A DNA stretch of 64,000 nucleotides, taken from contig NZ_JBHRZT010000067.1 in NCBI RefSeq assembly GCF_042649685.1, positions 204,482 through 268,481 of the forward strand, written 5' to 3'. Of this stretch, positions 26,428 through 35,763 are shown piece after piece. Source of the stretch: Bacillus_BA songklensis. GTDB lineage: Bacteria; Bacillota; Bacilli; Bacillales; Bacillaceae_H. Both the position numbers and the translations under genes were made by a program. The notes beneath the pieces are model-generated. The model did no database searches and was not told the origin of the DNA. It saw only the letters and a list, made by a program, of their open reading frames with translations. How positions within the stretch are numbered: the stretch's first letter is position 1; every line of letters starts with the position of its first letter.

Positions 26428-26456
26428 ATTATTATATAGTAATTATTTTTTGTCAA
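26428..26456 (-). promoter_or_regulatory. ahpC promoter
   Basis: On the minus strand TTGACA (26451-26456) and AATAAT (26428-26433) are separated by exactly 17 bases. Confidence 0.65.
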
Positions 26457-26884
26457 GAAAAAATGCACAACTTTACTATGTTTTGTTTTAATAGCCGTTT
26501 CGAATTGATGCCGGCAGTTAGTGCGGGCATGGAATGCTTGGTCCAGTTCTCTATGAACAAATGCAGCCACGGATAAATCTATTTGCTTATAAATTGATGT
26601 TTGACGGTAAAACCTTACATTTTCAATGACAACTCACGTTTCTCAATTATCAAGTGTTTTGGAAAGTGGAGGGATTCCTGTTTCGTAGTAGGATAGGAGT
26701 ATGGAATTTAACTATTAGTATTTGCTGAAAGATATACAATCTAAATATCGAAAACAACTACAATTAATAATAGTTGGTGGGTGAAATTGTTTTATTCAAG
26801 CTGAAACTATTACTTAAATCGGATGTACGTATTCTGTTGTGCTAATGTTTTAAATTTTTTAGAGGATAAAGGAGTGATTAGGGG
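26457..26884. other. Gene-free stretch
   Basis: Upstream of the ahpC promoter to the next gene I see no frame with a ribosome binding site and no strong hairpin. Confidence 0.5.
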
Positions 26885-27457
26885 TTGTATAATATTGAGA
26901 TAAGAAGACCAAGAATTGAGGACAATGAAGAGCTGAATCAATTTTTTAGTAAAGTCATTAGGGAAACGTTTGCTAGTGAAGGTTTATCGGAGATGCTGGA
27001 TGATATAGAAAATGAAATTGAAAATAAGAAACAATACTTGAAATGTGACTTTGATAGCAATGGGCAGAATCGATTTTTTTGGATAGCTTTAGATAATAAT
27101 GATAATAAGGTTATCGGTTCCATTGAATATGGTCCTGTCAGTGAACTGATTAATATTTGCACAGATGGAGCATTGAAAGAATGGTTTGAGGTGGGGACAG
27201 TATTTGTTCATCCAGATTATCAAAGACGTGGTATAGGGACTTTACTTTTAAATGTAATGCTTCTTACCTTGCAGATTAGGGGAATCGAAGAATTTTGTTT
27301 AGATAGTGGATATACCAATGCACAGAAGATATGGAAGAAGAAATTTGGAGAACCTGATTATTTGCTGAAGGATTATTGGGGTGAAGGGTGTGATCATATG
27401 ATTTGGAAAAGATGCACTAATGAGATGTCCATAAAATTTAGGACTTTGTTCAACTAA
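26885..27457 (+). CDS. GNAT-family N-acetyltransferase
   Basis: 190 residues from a TTG preceded by AAAGGAGTGATTAGGGG. The GNAT core is complete: 'IRRPRIEDNEELNQFFSKVI' at the start, 'VGTVFVHPDYQRRGIGTLLL' as acetyl-CoA motif A near 108-128 and 'FCLDSGYTNAQKIWKKKFGEP' as motif B. Substrate unknown. Single gene in an otherwise empty region. Confidence 0.85.
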   Translation: MYNIEIRRPRIEDNEELNQFFSKVIRETFASEGLSEMLDDIENEIENKKQYLKCDFDSNGQNRFFWIALDNNDNKVIGSIEYGPVSELINICTDGALKEWFEVGTVFVHPDYQRRGIGTLLLNVMLLTLQIRGIEEFCLDSGYTNAQKIWKKKFGEPDYLLKDYWGEGCDHMIWKRCTNEMSIKFRTLFN

Positions 27458-27548
27458 CGGTGCAGGATAATTGAAGAGGCAGCTTGTTCTATATACATGA
27501 AGAAAATCTTTTTGAGGTACATTAACCCTAGTTGGGAGTAGAACAATT

Positions 27549-27704
27549 ATGGGTTACAAGATAGAAAAAACAATTGAAACTTCATCTTGGATAATCATGT
27601 CTTTATTATTGTTCTATTATTTTGCACACATATCCCTTATTACTGTTTTTGAAATTTTTGCTGTTAAGTACACTAAGTTGATTAAGTACAATAAATGGGC
27701 TTAG
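27549..27704 (+). CDS. Possible small membrane ORF or remnant, 51 aa
   Basis: ATG with GGGAG ten bases upstream: 'MGYKIEKTIETSSWIIMSLL', one long hydrophobic helix and a basic tail. Downstream 27705-28046 has no clear gene, though short coding-like pieces occur. May be the N-terminus of a decayed membrane protein. Confidence 0.3.
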   Translation: MGYKIEKTIETSSWIIMSLLLFYYFAHISLITVFEIFAVKYTKLIKYNKWA

Positions 27705-28069
27705 TATTGATCCTTTCCTGCCATATGGATTACATATTATTTATCACGCATTTATCACCGATGGTTTTATAAAGACCGTTCAGTCAACAAAAAGATTTTC
27801 TACAATATCTTTAAGGCAAATATGCGAATAGGAGTACAGATACATAAGAGGGATATGATTTCTTCATCTTGTTCATGTTTAACTGTGGGACTGTAGTTGA
27901 AGAACAGCTTTGTTAAAACGAATTATAATGTTTAGTTGTGGAATATTATTATCATAAATTTTCAGTAAGGGGATCAGTTTTGGACAATCGATCAGCAACT
28001 AAACAGGTTCGACGTTACAACAGTTATTTAGGTAGTTTTAATATTAACTATATAAGTTGAATTTATGTT

Positions 28070-29128
28070 TTACAATCGCACACACAATCGGTCAATAACT
28101 TTTTCGGGTGTGTCGTTCAACTCACGAATAAAAGCTTGCACATTTTGGCGAATCTCTTTGACAGACGAATAAAAAACGTTATAAATCACATCTGATTTAA
28201 GCCACTTCCAGAGTCCTTCAACTAGATTTAATTCAGGACTATAGGGAGGCAAAAACACCAACTCTAAACGATGTTGGTTTTCACGTAAGAAAGNNNNNNN
28301 NNNNNNNNNNNNNNNNNNNNNNNNNNNNNNNNNNNNNNNNNNNNNNNNNNNNNNNNNNNNNNNNNNNNNNNNNNNNNNNNNNNNNNNNNNNNNNNNNNNN
28401 NNNNNNNNNNNNNNNNNNNNNNNNNNNNNNNNNNNNNNNNNNNNNNNNNNNTGGTTTCATAGTTAAGTGTACCAATAAGTTTGACACCTTGATGCTTTCC
28501 GTAAGTGGGAATGATTCGCTGCTTCCCTTTTAAAAACCATGTATGCCCGAGAGCTTGATAATCGCGGATCATGGACTCGTCCTGAAACAGAAGATGATCG
28601 ATTTCCTCATTCAGAAGTTTTTTTATAGGCAGGAAAGATCTCTTCTACAAACTCTTTTTGTTTTACCGGGTCAGCTGTTGCCAGCGTATAAGTGGGTTTC
28701 GTATAACGGAGACCTAAATCATACAAAAGTCGGGATACCCCACGAAGAGTATAGGTTTGGTTCCATTCTCTTTTGATAAAAGAAGCGATGATCGCCAAGG
28801 TCCAATTATGTTTAGCTGGAAAACCAACATCGACTGGCAGTTTGGTTGTGATGACTTGAATTAATTCCTGTTCTTGTTCAGGGGTTAATTTACGAGGTGC
28901 CCCCGGTGATTGTCCCATGATTAAGCCGTCCAGCCCTTTTTCCTCATAGGCATTCACATAATTATAGATGGTTTTTTCAGAACGACCGATCATGTTCGTG
29001 ATTTCTTTTTTAGAATAGCCCTGTAAGTAGAAGTAGATGGTTTGATAACGTTTATACATTCGTTTATCTTTCGTGGTTTTCATCGATGCAAGCAGGGTTT
29101 GAATTTCATGTTGACGTGAATCAGTCAT
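28070..29128 (-). pseudogene. IS630 transposase in two frames
   Basis: First frame (28607-29128): HTH_29-type region 'YLQGYSKKEITNMIGRSEKTIYNYVNAYEEKGLDGLI' and a winged-helix 'NWTLAIIASFIKREWNQTYTLRGVSRLL'. The second frame starts 'LLNEEIDHLLFQDESMIRDY' (first catalytic Asp) and ends 'FLPPYSPELNLVEGLWKWLK' (third acidic residue). The frames meet at A7 in 'TATAAAAAAACTTCTG': removal of one A joins them. It may be a programmed frameshift or an indel. The second catalytic Asp falls in the run of N. Confidence 0.8.
28294..28451. other. Assembly gap (run of N)
   Basis: 158 unknown bases inside the IS630 transposase. The flanking protein matches fit a gap of roughly this size. Confidence 0.99.
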
Positions 29129-29343
29129 GGGATTTCTCTCCGTTCATTGGTAAATGTTATACGTATACTTCGACGGAGATGGGCTGTAATCCTTTAATTC
29201 AACTTATATAGTAAATATTTTTGCACCAAAAATAAATTTTTATAGAACTATATTTACAAGTTAAAATAAAGGAGTTAATATATCACAGGTATAAATTACT
29301 AGTAAATAAAACCTATTTAATTACGATGTTAAAGATAGAAACA

Positions 29344-29435
29344 CCTTCGATAATGGCAAACTTGTCGAAAGATAAGGACGCAAAGCTACGGGTCTAAGGC
29401 TTATTTTGGCTAGGATCGCCGGGTTACCGAAAAGG
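29344..29435 (+). ncRNA. Cyclic-di-GMP-I (GEMM) riboswitch
   Basis: All landmarks of the class are present in order: GGCAAAC, a GTCGAAAGATAAGGACGCAAAG core (tetraloop GAAA then GGACGCAAAG), CCTAA-type turn 'GGTCTAAGG', the tetraloop-receptor-side helix ending GGATCGCCGGG, and TTACCGA closing P1 with CCTTCG. A terminator hairpin (29499) follows before the symporter gene, giving a complete expression platform. Ligand c-di-GMP is inferred from the class; ON or OFF action cannot be settled by eye. Confidence 0.92.
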
Positions 29436-29498
29436 ATTGGATATATAAGATAAGAGGGTAATTTTCAGTTTAGTAACATACCCCTTTGTTTATATATG

Positions 29499-29526
29499 CC
29501 CACCAATCTTTTTGGTGGGGTTTTTT
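29499..29526 (+). terminator. Riboswitch expression-platform terminator
   Basis: CCCACCA and TGGTGGG flank ATCTTTT and are followed by TTTTTT. It lies 64 bases after the aptamer and 67 bases before the symporter start, so transcription of the operon would depend on read-through. Confidence 0.85.
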
Positions 29527-29593
29527 AATATCAAAATTAAATTTTTATTATTATAATCTTTCAGTCATCTAAGAACAGAAAGGAATGTAAAAA

Positions 29594-30961
29594 ATGTCAC
29601 AACAAGAACAATGGAAATCAAAACTAGGATTTATTTTAGCAGCTGCTGGTTCGGCTATTGGATTAGGGGCCATTTGGAAATTTCCGTATGTAGCTGGTAC
29701 GAGTGGTGGGGGAGCGTTTTTTCTTGTATTTTTACTTTTCACTCTATTATTAGGTTATCCGCTTTTAGTAGGTGAATTCGTAATTGGTCGCCGCTCGCAA
29801 AGTGACGCTATTACGACATATAAAAAATTAGCACCCAATACATTATGGCATATAACAGGAAAAATAGGTGTATTTTCTTGTTTCTTAGTTTTATCATTCT
29901 ATAGTGTGATAGGTGGATGGATTATCCTTTATTTAATTAAAGCATCCACTGGTAGTTTAAATGGACTATCACAAGCTGAGTATGGTCAGCTATTCGGAAT
30001 AATTATCGCTGATCCTGTATCTACACTGTTAGGACAATTAGTTTTTCTTTTGATAACGATTATTGTTGTAGCAAAGGGGATTCAACAAGGGATAGAGAAA
30101 GCAAGTAAAATTATGATGCCTGCTTTATTTATTCTTTTTATTATTCTAGTAATTCGTTCATTAAGTCTAAACGGAGCAATGGAAGGAGTTAAATTTCTTC
30201 TAGTACCAGACTTTACGGAAATGACTTCTGAAAGTATTCTCTTTGCTTTAGGTCAAGCATTTTTTTCACTTTCTTTAGGAGTTTCTGTAATGGTAACTTA
30301 TAGTTCTTATCTTCCTAAAACACAGGACTTACCTAAATCGGCTTTATCAATTGTTATTATGAACCTTTTGATAGCTCTGTTAGCGGGATTAGCTATTTTT
30401 CCGGGAGTATTCTCTTTTGGTTTAGAGGTAGATGCAGGACCAGTTTTAATCTTTTCGGTCTTACCGGCAGTATTTACTCAAATGCCATTTGGAATTGTTT
30501 TCTTTATTGCTTTCTTAGTATTATTTTTATTCGCAGCATTAACTTCTGCCTTCTCTATGATAGAAATTGCAGTATCTGCTTTAACGAAAAATACAAATGA
30601 AAATCGCAAGAAATACACTTGGATAATCGGAGGATTAATCTTTATTGTAGGAATTCCTTCATGTTTATCTTATGGGGTAATGGCTGATTTTAAAATAGTT
30701 GATAAGACATTTTTTGACTTGGTAGACTTCGCTGTAAGTAATGTTTTAATGCCTTTAGGAGCGTTGGCTATTTCTATATTTGTTACCACTAAGGTTTCAA
30801 AAACCGGCTTATTAGAAGAATTACAGCAAGGTTCGAAAGTGGGGAAAGTGTTCTTTAATATATGGTTTTATTTACTGAAATACGTTACACCGATTGCTAT
30901 AACTGTCGTTTTTCTAGATGTATTAGGTGCATTAGAATGGATAGTAAGCTTTATTAAATAA
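29594..30961 (+). CDS. Sodium:neurotransmitter symporter (NSS/SNF) family amino-acid transporter
   Basis: 455 residues, eleven to twelve hydrophobic helices. The family signature is in TM1: 'GLGAIWKFPYVAGTSGGGAF' (residues about 22-42), with the sodium/substrate-binding unwound segment; TM6 region 'ALGQAFFSLSLGVSVMVTYSSYL' near 215-238. Bacillus MhsT of this family imports hydrophobic and aromatic amino acids with Na+. It heads an operon behind a c-di-GMP-I riboswitch and precedes a PLP decarboxylase by 40 bases, so it probably supplies that enzyme's substrate. Confidence 0.93.
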   Translation: MSQQEQWKSKLGFILAAAGSAIGLGAIWKFPYVAGTSGGGAFFLVFLLFTLLLGYPLLVGEFVIGRRSQSDAITTYKKLAPNTLWHITGKIGVFSCFLVLSFYSVIGGWIILYLIKASTGSLNGLSQAEYGQLFGIIIADPVSTLLGQLVFLLITIIVVAKGIQQGIEKASKIMMPALFILFIILVIRSLSLNGAMEGVKFLLVPDFTEMTSESILFALGQAFFSLSLGVSVMVTYSSYLPKTQDLPKSALSIVIMNLLIALLAGLAIFPGVFSFGLEVDAGPVLIFSVLPAVFTQMPFGIVFFIAFLVLFLFAALTSAFSMIEIAVSALTKNTNENRKKYTWIIGGLIFIVGIPSCLSYGVMADFKIVDKTFFDLVDFAVSNVLMPLGALAISIFVTTKVSKTGLLEELQQGSKVGKVFFNIWFYLLKYVTPIAITVVFLDVLGALEWIVSFIK

Positions 30962-31001
30962 TACGTAAAAAAATAAGCATTGAAATTTGGAGGATTATCA
31001 A

Positions 31002-32642
31002 ATGACAACAATGAATCAACTTCAACAATTATTCCCTAGTGCTGATGGAAATGTGGAACAAAGAGAAAAAATATTAGGATACATAAACACTATTTTCACT
31101 AATATTGATGAATTAAAAGACCCCTCAAAATTAACTTTGGGGCAAATGCCTAATTATACTAAAGATTATTATAATCGTATTATCGAAGAGTCAAATGTAC
31201 CGAGAAAAGGGTTACCGATGGAAGTTACAATTACGGAACTAATCGATCTTGCAAAAGGACAACGATTTGTTAATAGTAACTATGTAGCAAATGCAGCTCC
31301 GCTACCGAATATAGCTAGTATTTTAGGGAACTTAGTAATGGTTCTGTTAAATGGGAATGCCCTTTGGGATGTTGAAGGCTCAGGTGCAGCTAAAGCGGAA
31401 ATTATGGTGACTAGTATGTTATCCAAAATTGTAGGGTATGACCAAAATACAAGTGCTGGATATACAACATGGGGAGGACAAGGAGCGGTCTTTAATTCAT
31501 TACGACTTGCGGTTGCTCGTCAATTTCCGGAATCAAATAAAGAAGGGGTTCCTAACAACATATTTTGTTTCTGTTCCGAATTATCTCATTACAGTCTTTA
31601 TAAATCAGTGGAAGCAACAGGTATAGGTGTAAACAACATGATTCGTGTGGAGGTAAATGATGACCATTCCATGAATTTAGAAGATCTGAAAATGAAAATG
31701 GAGAAAGTTATTTCTGAAGGTGGAATACCGGCGTATATCCTTGCGACTATGGGAACAACAGACACCTTTGGAATTGATGATATTAAAGGTATTAAAGCTA
31801 TCACAAGTGAATTAGAGCAAAAATATAATTTAAAGCCTATTTACGTCCATGCTGACTCTGCGATGGGTGGTATGTACACATTCTTTAATGAATATGACTT
31901 TGCGAATAATCCATTACATTTAGAAGATAGTGTTTCTTCAGTATTGAAAAGATACCAACAAAAATTCCAAAGTATACATTTGGCTGATAGTATGGTCTTT
32001 GATTTTCACAAGTTAGGTCAGACACCTTATATAACAAGTTTATTCCTAGTGAAAAACAAGGAAGATTTAAGATATATAGACTTAGATGCTTCCGAAACGC
32101 CTTATGTGGGTAATAGAGGATATGGAAGTTATCATACAAGCTACACGTTAGAATGTTCTCGTATGGGCAGTGCGATTTCTATCTATGCTTCACTACTATC
32201 AATGGGAATTGAAGGCTATCAGTCACTATTGGCTAATTATATTCGTGTTAATATAGCTTTTAGAGAATCTCTACTGAGAGAATTCAAAAATGTAGCAGTT
32301 ACAAACGAAGTATCTCCAGTTACAACCTTTAGATTTTATCCAAATGAAGTTCTTTGGAAAGAAGAACTAGGGGGTAAATTAACAAGAGATGAAGTAGTTG
32401 AGATTAATGAATATAATGGTGAATTTGCTGAATTAATCGGCGTAGAAAGAGAAAGGGTTTACTTTGGTAATACCTCAAAACAAAGATTAATTCATGTTCG
32501 TGATGGGGATAAAAGATTACCTGTTTATGTACATAAATTTTTCTCCATTTCACCATATACCACAATCGAAGAAGTGGACAGATACATTAGCTTTTTGAAA
32601 GAACACATGAATGTTCATCAAAAATCTCTAGTTCTTGTTTGA
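31002..32642 (+). CDS. PLP-dependent group II amino-acid decarboxylase
   Basis: The ATG after TTGGAGG is chosen. 546 residues of the AADC/GAD fold: 'TSAGYTTWGGQGAVFNSLRLAVARQ', 'AYILATMGTTDTFGIDDI', 'PIYVHADSAMGGM' (Asp pairing with the PLP ring) and 'DSMVFDFHKLGQTPY' with the Schiff-base Lys337. Length and N-terminal extension resemble bacterial tyrosine/aspartate-type decarboxylases, but substrate cannot be read with certainty. With the NSS symporter it would convert an imported amino acid to an amine, under c-di-GMP control. Ends at a terminator at 32676. Confidence 0.9.
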   Translation: MTTMNQLQQLFPSADGNVEQREKILGYINTIFTNIDELKDPSKLTLGQMPNYTKDYYNRIIEESNVPRKGLPMEVTITELIDLAKGQRFVNSNYVANAAPLPNIASILGNLVMVLLNGNALWDVEGSGAAKAEIMVTSMLSKIVGYDQNTSAGYTTWGGQGAVFNSLRLAVARQFPESNKEGVPNNIFCFCSELSHYSLYKSVEATGIGVNNMIRVEVNDDHSMNLEDLKMKMEKVISEGGIPAYILATMGTTDTFGIDDIKGIKAITSELEQKYNLKPIYVHADSAMGGMYTFFNEYDFANNPLHLEDSVSSVLKRYQQKFQSIHLADSMVFDFHKLGQTPYITSLFLVKNKEDLRYIDLDASETPYVGNRGYGSYHTSYTLECSRMGSAISIYASLLSMGIEGYQSLLANYIRVNIAFRESLLREFKNVAVTNEVSPVTTFRFYPNEVLWKEELGGKLTRDEVVEINEYNGEFAELIGVERERVYFGNTSKQRLIHVRDGDKRLPVYVHKFFSISPYTTIEEVDRYISFLKEHMNVHQKSLVLV

Positions 32643-32675
32643 TTTTGTTTATAGAAATAGCATAAGAGGGAGCAC

Positions 32676-32706
32676 AAAAGCGACAGGTTTACTTTGTCGC
32701 TTTTTG
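32676..32706 (+). terminator. Terminator of the decarboxylase operon
   Basis: AAAAGCGACA pairs with TTGTCGCTTTTT across a short loop. Confidence 0.85.
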
Positions 32707-32870
32707 TTGTTTATACACTGAAATGTTAGTAATCCAACTCCGATTGAAAAAGTGATTATACCTATTCCTAATGTCCATGTATTGATGCAACGGAATAAAA
32801 CAACACTTCATTGGGATCCTCTTGTAATAAATGGAGAAAAGATTAATCAATATGTGTTCAAAGAAAGCAG

Positions 32871-32906
32871 AAAAACCGATAGGAATTATTCCTATCGGTT
32901 TTTTAT
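32871..32906. terminator. Terminator shared by convergent units, mainly the chemotaxis receptor
   Basis: AAAACCGATAGGAAT and its complement with T runs on both sides, overlapping the last base of the receptor gene. Confidence 0.85.
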
Positions 32907-34651
32907 TATGCTTTGAATTTAGTAATCATTGATTGTAATTCGTGTGCTAACTCATTTAATTCTCTTGATGCTTTAGATAATTGGTTGACAGATTCTAATT
33001 GCTGCCCAGTACGATCTTCAATTTCGTGAGTGAAGTTTGAGTTATTCTGTGCAATCGCTTCAAGGTCTCTGACAGAAGCGGTTACTTCTTCTGTTCCAGC
33101 GGAAATTTCTTGAGATGCAGCCGAAACTCCTTCGATTTGAGTAGAAATTTGGTCTGTAATCTCTTTAATCTTAAAGAAAAGTTCTCCGGTTGTTTGAGCA
33201 ATCTTCGTTCCTTTTTCTGCCTCTGTTGTACCAATTTCCATGGAAGATACAGCGTTATTTGTTTCATTTTGGATTTCTTCAATGATTTTTGAAATCTTCT
33301 CTGTAGATTTGTTGGACTCTTCCGCTAACTTTCTAACCTCTTGTGCTACAACCGCAAATCCTTTACCGTGTTCGCCGGCGCGAGCGGCTTCAATTGCTGC
33401 ATTAAGAGCTAATAAGTTCGTTTGGCTAGAGATACCTGTAATCACTTCAAGGATACTAGAAATTTCGTCGGAACGCTTCTTTAATGAGCTGATGATATTG
33501 CTTGATTGTTTAACGGTATCGTTAATGATTCCCATTTGTGAAACCACTTCACTGATTGCATCTAGGCCTTCCATAGCATAATCTTCCATACGTTTAGATA
33601 CTACGGAAACATCTTGAGCAGAATGTGCGATAGAATTTATTTCAGCCGCAATTTGTTCAATGGCTCCTGCTGATTCTGTGACTGATACTTCTTGTGCTTG
33701 AATTCCAGCTGTCATTTGTTTAATGTTGTCACTGATTTTTACAGAGTGGTCTTTCGATTGTTCAGTAACAATTGTTACTAATTCGGATGATTGTAATACA
33801 GTATCAGAGGTTTCTCTGATTTTCACAATCATAGATTTTAATTCAGATGCCATTTCATTGAATGCTTCATTAATTTTACCTAAATCATCTTCTCTTGTAG
33901 GAAGTTTAATATCAAGATTTCCGTTTCTCATTTCGTTAATTCCATTGAACAAATGTTTTAACGGTTTGAAGCTTCTGCGAGTAGCAAATACTTGAATAAG
34001 AATAATAATGATAATAGCTGGGATCAGAATAAGTAAAGAGCTAAGTAAGAATTTTTCTGTTCCGTTTTTAACCATACTTGCATCAACATCTACTCCAAAG
34101 AAAGCCCATACTTTACCTGTGCTATCTTTGATTGGGTAAAGTACTGTCACCCAAGTTCCGAATTGGTCTTCATACACATCTGAAGTTGTAATTTCTTTTG
34201 TTTTATTTAATTCTCTAATAGATTTAGCAATCGTTTCTGGTTGATCATATAAATCACCAATATTTATTCCGTTTTCTTGTAAGCCTTCTTTAATGTGAGT
34301 TGGTGTGGCAATAATAGCTGATTGATTTTTTTCATTAAGTTCGGTTCCCATTATATATCCTTGGGCAACATTTGGATTAGTGCTAGATATTTTGTCAAAA
34401 AAAGCGGTTAATTCTTTTTGAACTTTACCATCAAAATCTTTTTCATTTGCTGCTTCCTCAACTAGAGAAGGATCTATATCTTTTCCCCAACGTTCTGCAA
34501 TTTTCGTTGCTTGCTTTTCCATTTCTTTTGTTAATACTCCATTTTGAATGGATAAGCTTGAGATTATAAGTACGATTCCTATTAATAGGATTAATGTGGT
34601 CGTAGTAACAATAGATTTTGTAACAAAAGATAACTGTCTAAGTTTGTTCAT
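32906..34651 (-). CDS. Methyl-accepting chemotaxis protein
   Basis: 581 residues: TM1 about 12-33, an extracellular sensor of about 165 residues containing a single Cache-like PAS fold ('DVYEDQFGTWVTVLYPIKDSTGKVWAFFGVDVD'), TM2 about 197-220, HAMP to about 275, then the long coiled-coil signalling domain with the conserved tip 'SSQTNLLALNAAIEAARAGEHGKGFAVVAQEVRKLAEES'. Ligand unknown. A sigma-D-like promoter lies upstream. It faces the c-di-GMP-controlled symporter/decarboxylase operon, and shared sensing of an amino acid or amine is a reasonable guess. Confidence 0.96.
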   Translation of the reverse strand: MNKLRQLSFVTKSIVTTTTLILLIGIVLIISSLSIQNGVLTKEMEKQATKIAERWGKDIDPSLVEEAANEKDFDGKVQKELTAFFDKISSTNPNVAQGYIMGTELNEKNQSAIIATPTHIKEGLQENGINIGDLYDQPETIAKSIRELNKTKEITTSDVYEDQFGTWVTVLYPIKDSTGKVWAFFGVDVDASMVKNGTEKFLLSSLLILIPAIIIIILIQVFATRRSFKPLKHLFNGINEMRNGNLDIKLPTREDDLGKINEAFNEMASELKSMIVKIRETSDTVLQSSELVTIVTEQSKDHSVKISDNIKQMTAGIQAQEVSVTESAGAIEQIAAEINSIAHSAQDVSVVSKRMEDYAMEGLDAISEVVSQMGIINDTVKQSSNIISSLKKRSDEISSILEVITGISSQTNLLALNAAIEAARAGEHGKGFAVVAQEVRKLAEESNKSTEKISKIIEEIQNETNNAVSSMEIGTTEAEKGTKIAQTTGELFFKIKEITDQISTQIEGVSAASQEISAGTEEVTASVRDLEAIAQNNSNFTHEIEDRTGQQLESVNQLSKASRELNELAHELQSMITKFKA

Positions 34652-34682
34652 GGTGAAATCTCCCTTTCTTTATATAAAGTTT

Positions 34683-34709
34683 ATATCGGTAATTTCATGA
34701 AAATTTTTT
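34683..34709 (-). promoter_or_regulatory. Sigma-D-like promoter of the chemotaxis receptor
   Basis: On the minus strand ACCGATAT matches the sigma-D -10 GCCGATAT in seven of eight bases, about 30 bases before the gene. An A-rich AAAA lies about 15 bases further upstream where TAAA is expected, so the -35 is weak. Confidence 0.45.
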
Positions 34710-34828
34710 GTGATACAACTATAAAATATATTTTAAAAGTCTATAAATGAGAGTTTGAAAATAAGGTTCTGGTGCAAAAACTTCAAGATAATTACAAGTA
34801 GTCTCTAAATCTTGGACATACTGATACT

Positions 34829-35194
34829 ATGACTCTAAAAAAGGTGTCTGATCGGTATGGAAAACAACATTTATTCAAATGGAGGCATTATCAGCCTGTC
34901 ATTATTTTGTTAACAGTTAGATGGTATCTACGGTACAATCCCAGTTTTCGTGATTTGGTGGAAATGATGGAGGTGCGAGGCCTTTCGATAGCTCATACAA
35001 CGATTATGTGATGGGTTCATCAATATGGGCCTCAATTAGATGAAAGAGTACGGTGTCATTTTAAGCCAACAAATGATTCCTGGAGAGTAGATGAAACGTA
35101 TATTAAGGTAAAAGGTCAGTGGATGTATTTATATGACGTAGTTGGTTCCAAAGGAAGTATCATTGATTTTTATCTAAGCAAAACAAGAGATTAA
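34829..35194 (+). pseudogene. IS6-family transposase, N-terminal half with nonsense codon
   Basis: 'FKWRHYQPVIILLTVRWYLRYNPSFRDLVEMMEVRGLSIAHTTIM' is the HTH region of IS240/IS26-type transposases. An in-frame TGA at 35009 replaces an expected Arg codon. The frame continues 'WVHQYGPQLDERVR' and 'DSWRVDETYIKVKGQWMYLY' (first catalytic Asp) and then ends at TAA 35192. The other two catalytic acids are gone. Confidence 0.85.
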
Positions 35195-35362
35195 AAGGCT
35201 GCAAAATGCATCGCATCATAATCTGTAAGTTAGCAGAAAATTCATGTCCTATCCTGAAAATTACTACTTTCATTCATTTGATGTGATGGTGCCGTATTAA
35301 TACGGCATGGTTGTCTACCATGGAAGAACGGTATCTATTCCATCCTCTGTTTCATGGCTGGC

Positions 35363-35428
35363 TAACGGGAGCAAGAGTTTAGGAAGAGGATTCGCTGTGG
35401 CAACTCCTCTTTTCATTGTGCTAAACGA
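35363..35428 (+). repeat. Dispersed hairpin repeat, copy 4
   Basis: AACGGGAGCAAGAGTTTA, an imperfect GAGGATTCGC/GGCAACTCCTC hairpin and CATTGTGCTAAACGAG, inside the wrecked IS6 element. Confidence 0.55.
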
Positions 35429-35658
35429 GTGAAATGGGTTGAAGGAAGAAAATGTTTGGGAGTATGTAGCAAGGTTAACCCTGCTTTTTCATTATGATTG
35501 TTATTTTACCCGTTGGTAAAAGTACACTTTTACGAACGGTTCATTTTTGCCCAAAAAGTGCCCTTTTTCACGTTCGTTTAAGTCGAAAAATCATTTACGG
35601 ACGTTTTGGATAGAATAAGAGAGAGTTTTTTATATTTTATGAGAAATAATCAACACTA

Positions 35659-35682
35659 AAACCCCTTGGCGCCAAGGGGTTT
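35659..35682. terminator. Perfect 24-bp palindrome
   Basis: AAACCCCTTGGC and its complement, with T on both sides. No intact gene ends here. Confidence 0.6.
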
Positions 35683-35721
35683 GATTTTGTGTGGGTTCCG
35701 GTAAGAATGGTTATGTCAACA

Positions 35722-35763
35722 AAAAGAGGTTGGGTATCTAATAAAGCTACCCAACCTCTTTTA
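35722..35763. terminator. Bidirectional terminator hairpin
   Basis: AAAAGAGGTTGGGTA pairs with TACCCAACCTCTTTT. It directly follows a TTATGTCAAC motif. Confidence 0.7.

Larger units (their letters stand above)
28047..29212 (-). mobile_element. IS630-family insertion sequence (contains assembly gap)
   Basis: Terminal inverted repeats ACTATATAAGTTGAATT (from 28047) and AATTCAACTTATATAGT (to 29212) enclose a transposase read on the minus strand. The total is about 1.17 kb with a 158-base run of N. IS630 elements target TA; the flanks are very AT-rich and the exact duplication cannot be fixed. Confidence 0.85.

Noticed and set aside
32732..32870. Coding-like stretch 'IEKVIIPIPNVHVLMQRNKT' between two terminators
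   Set aside because: No start codon, no ribosome binding site and too short to classify; possibly a gene remnant.
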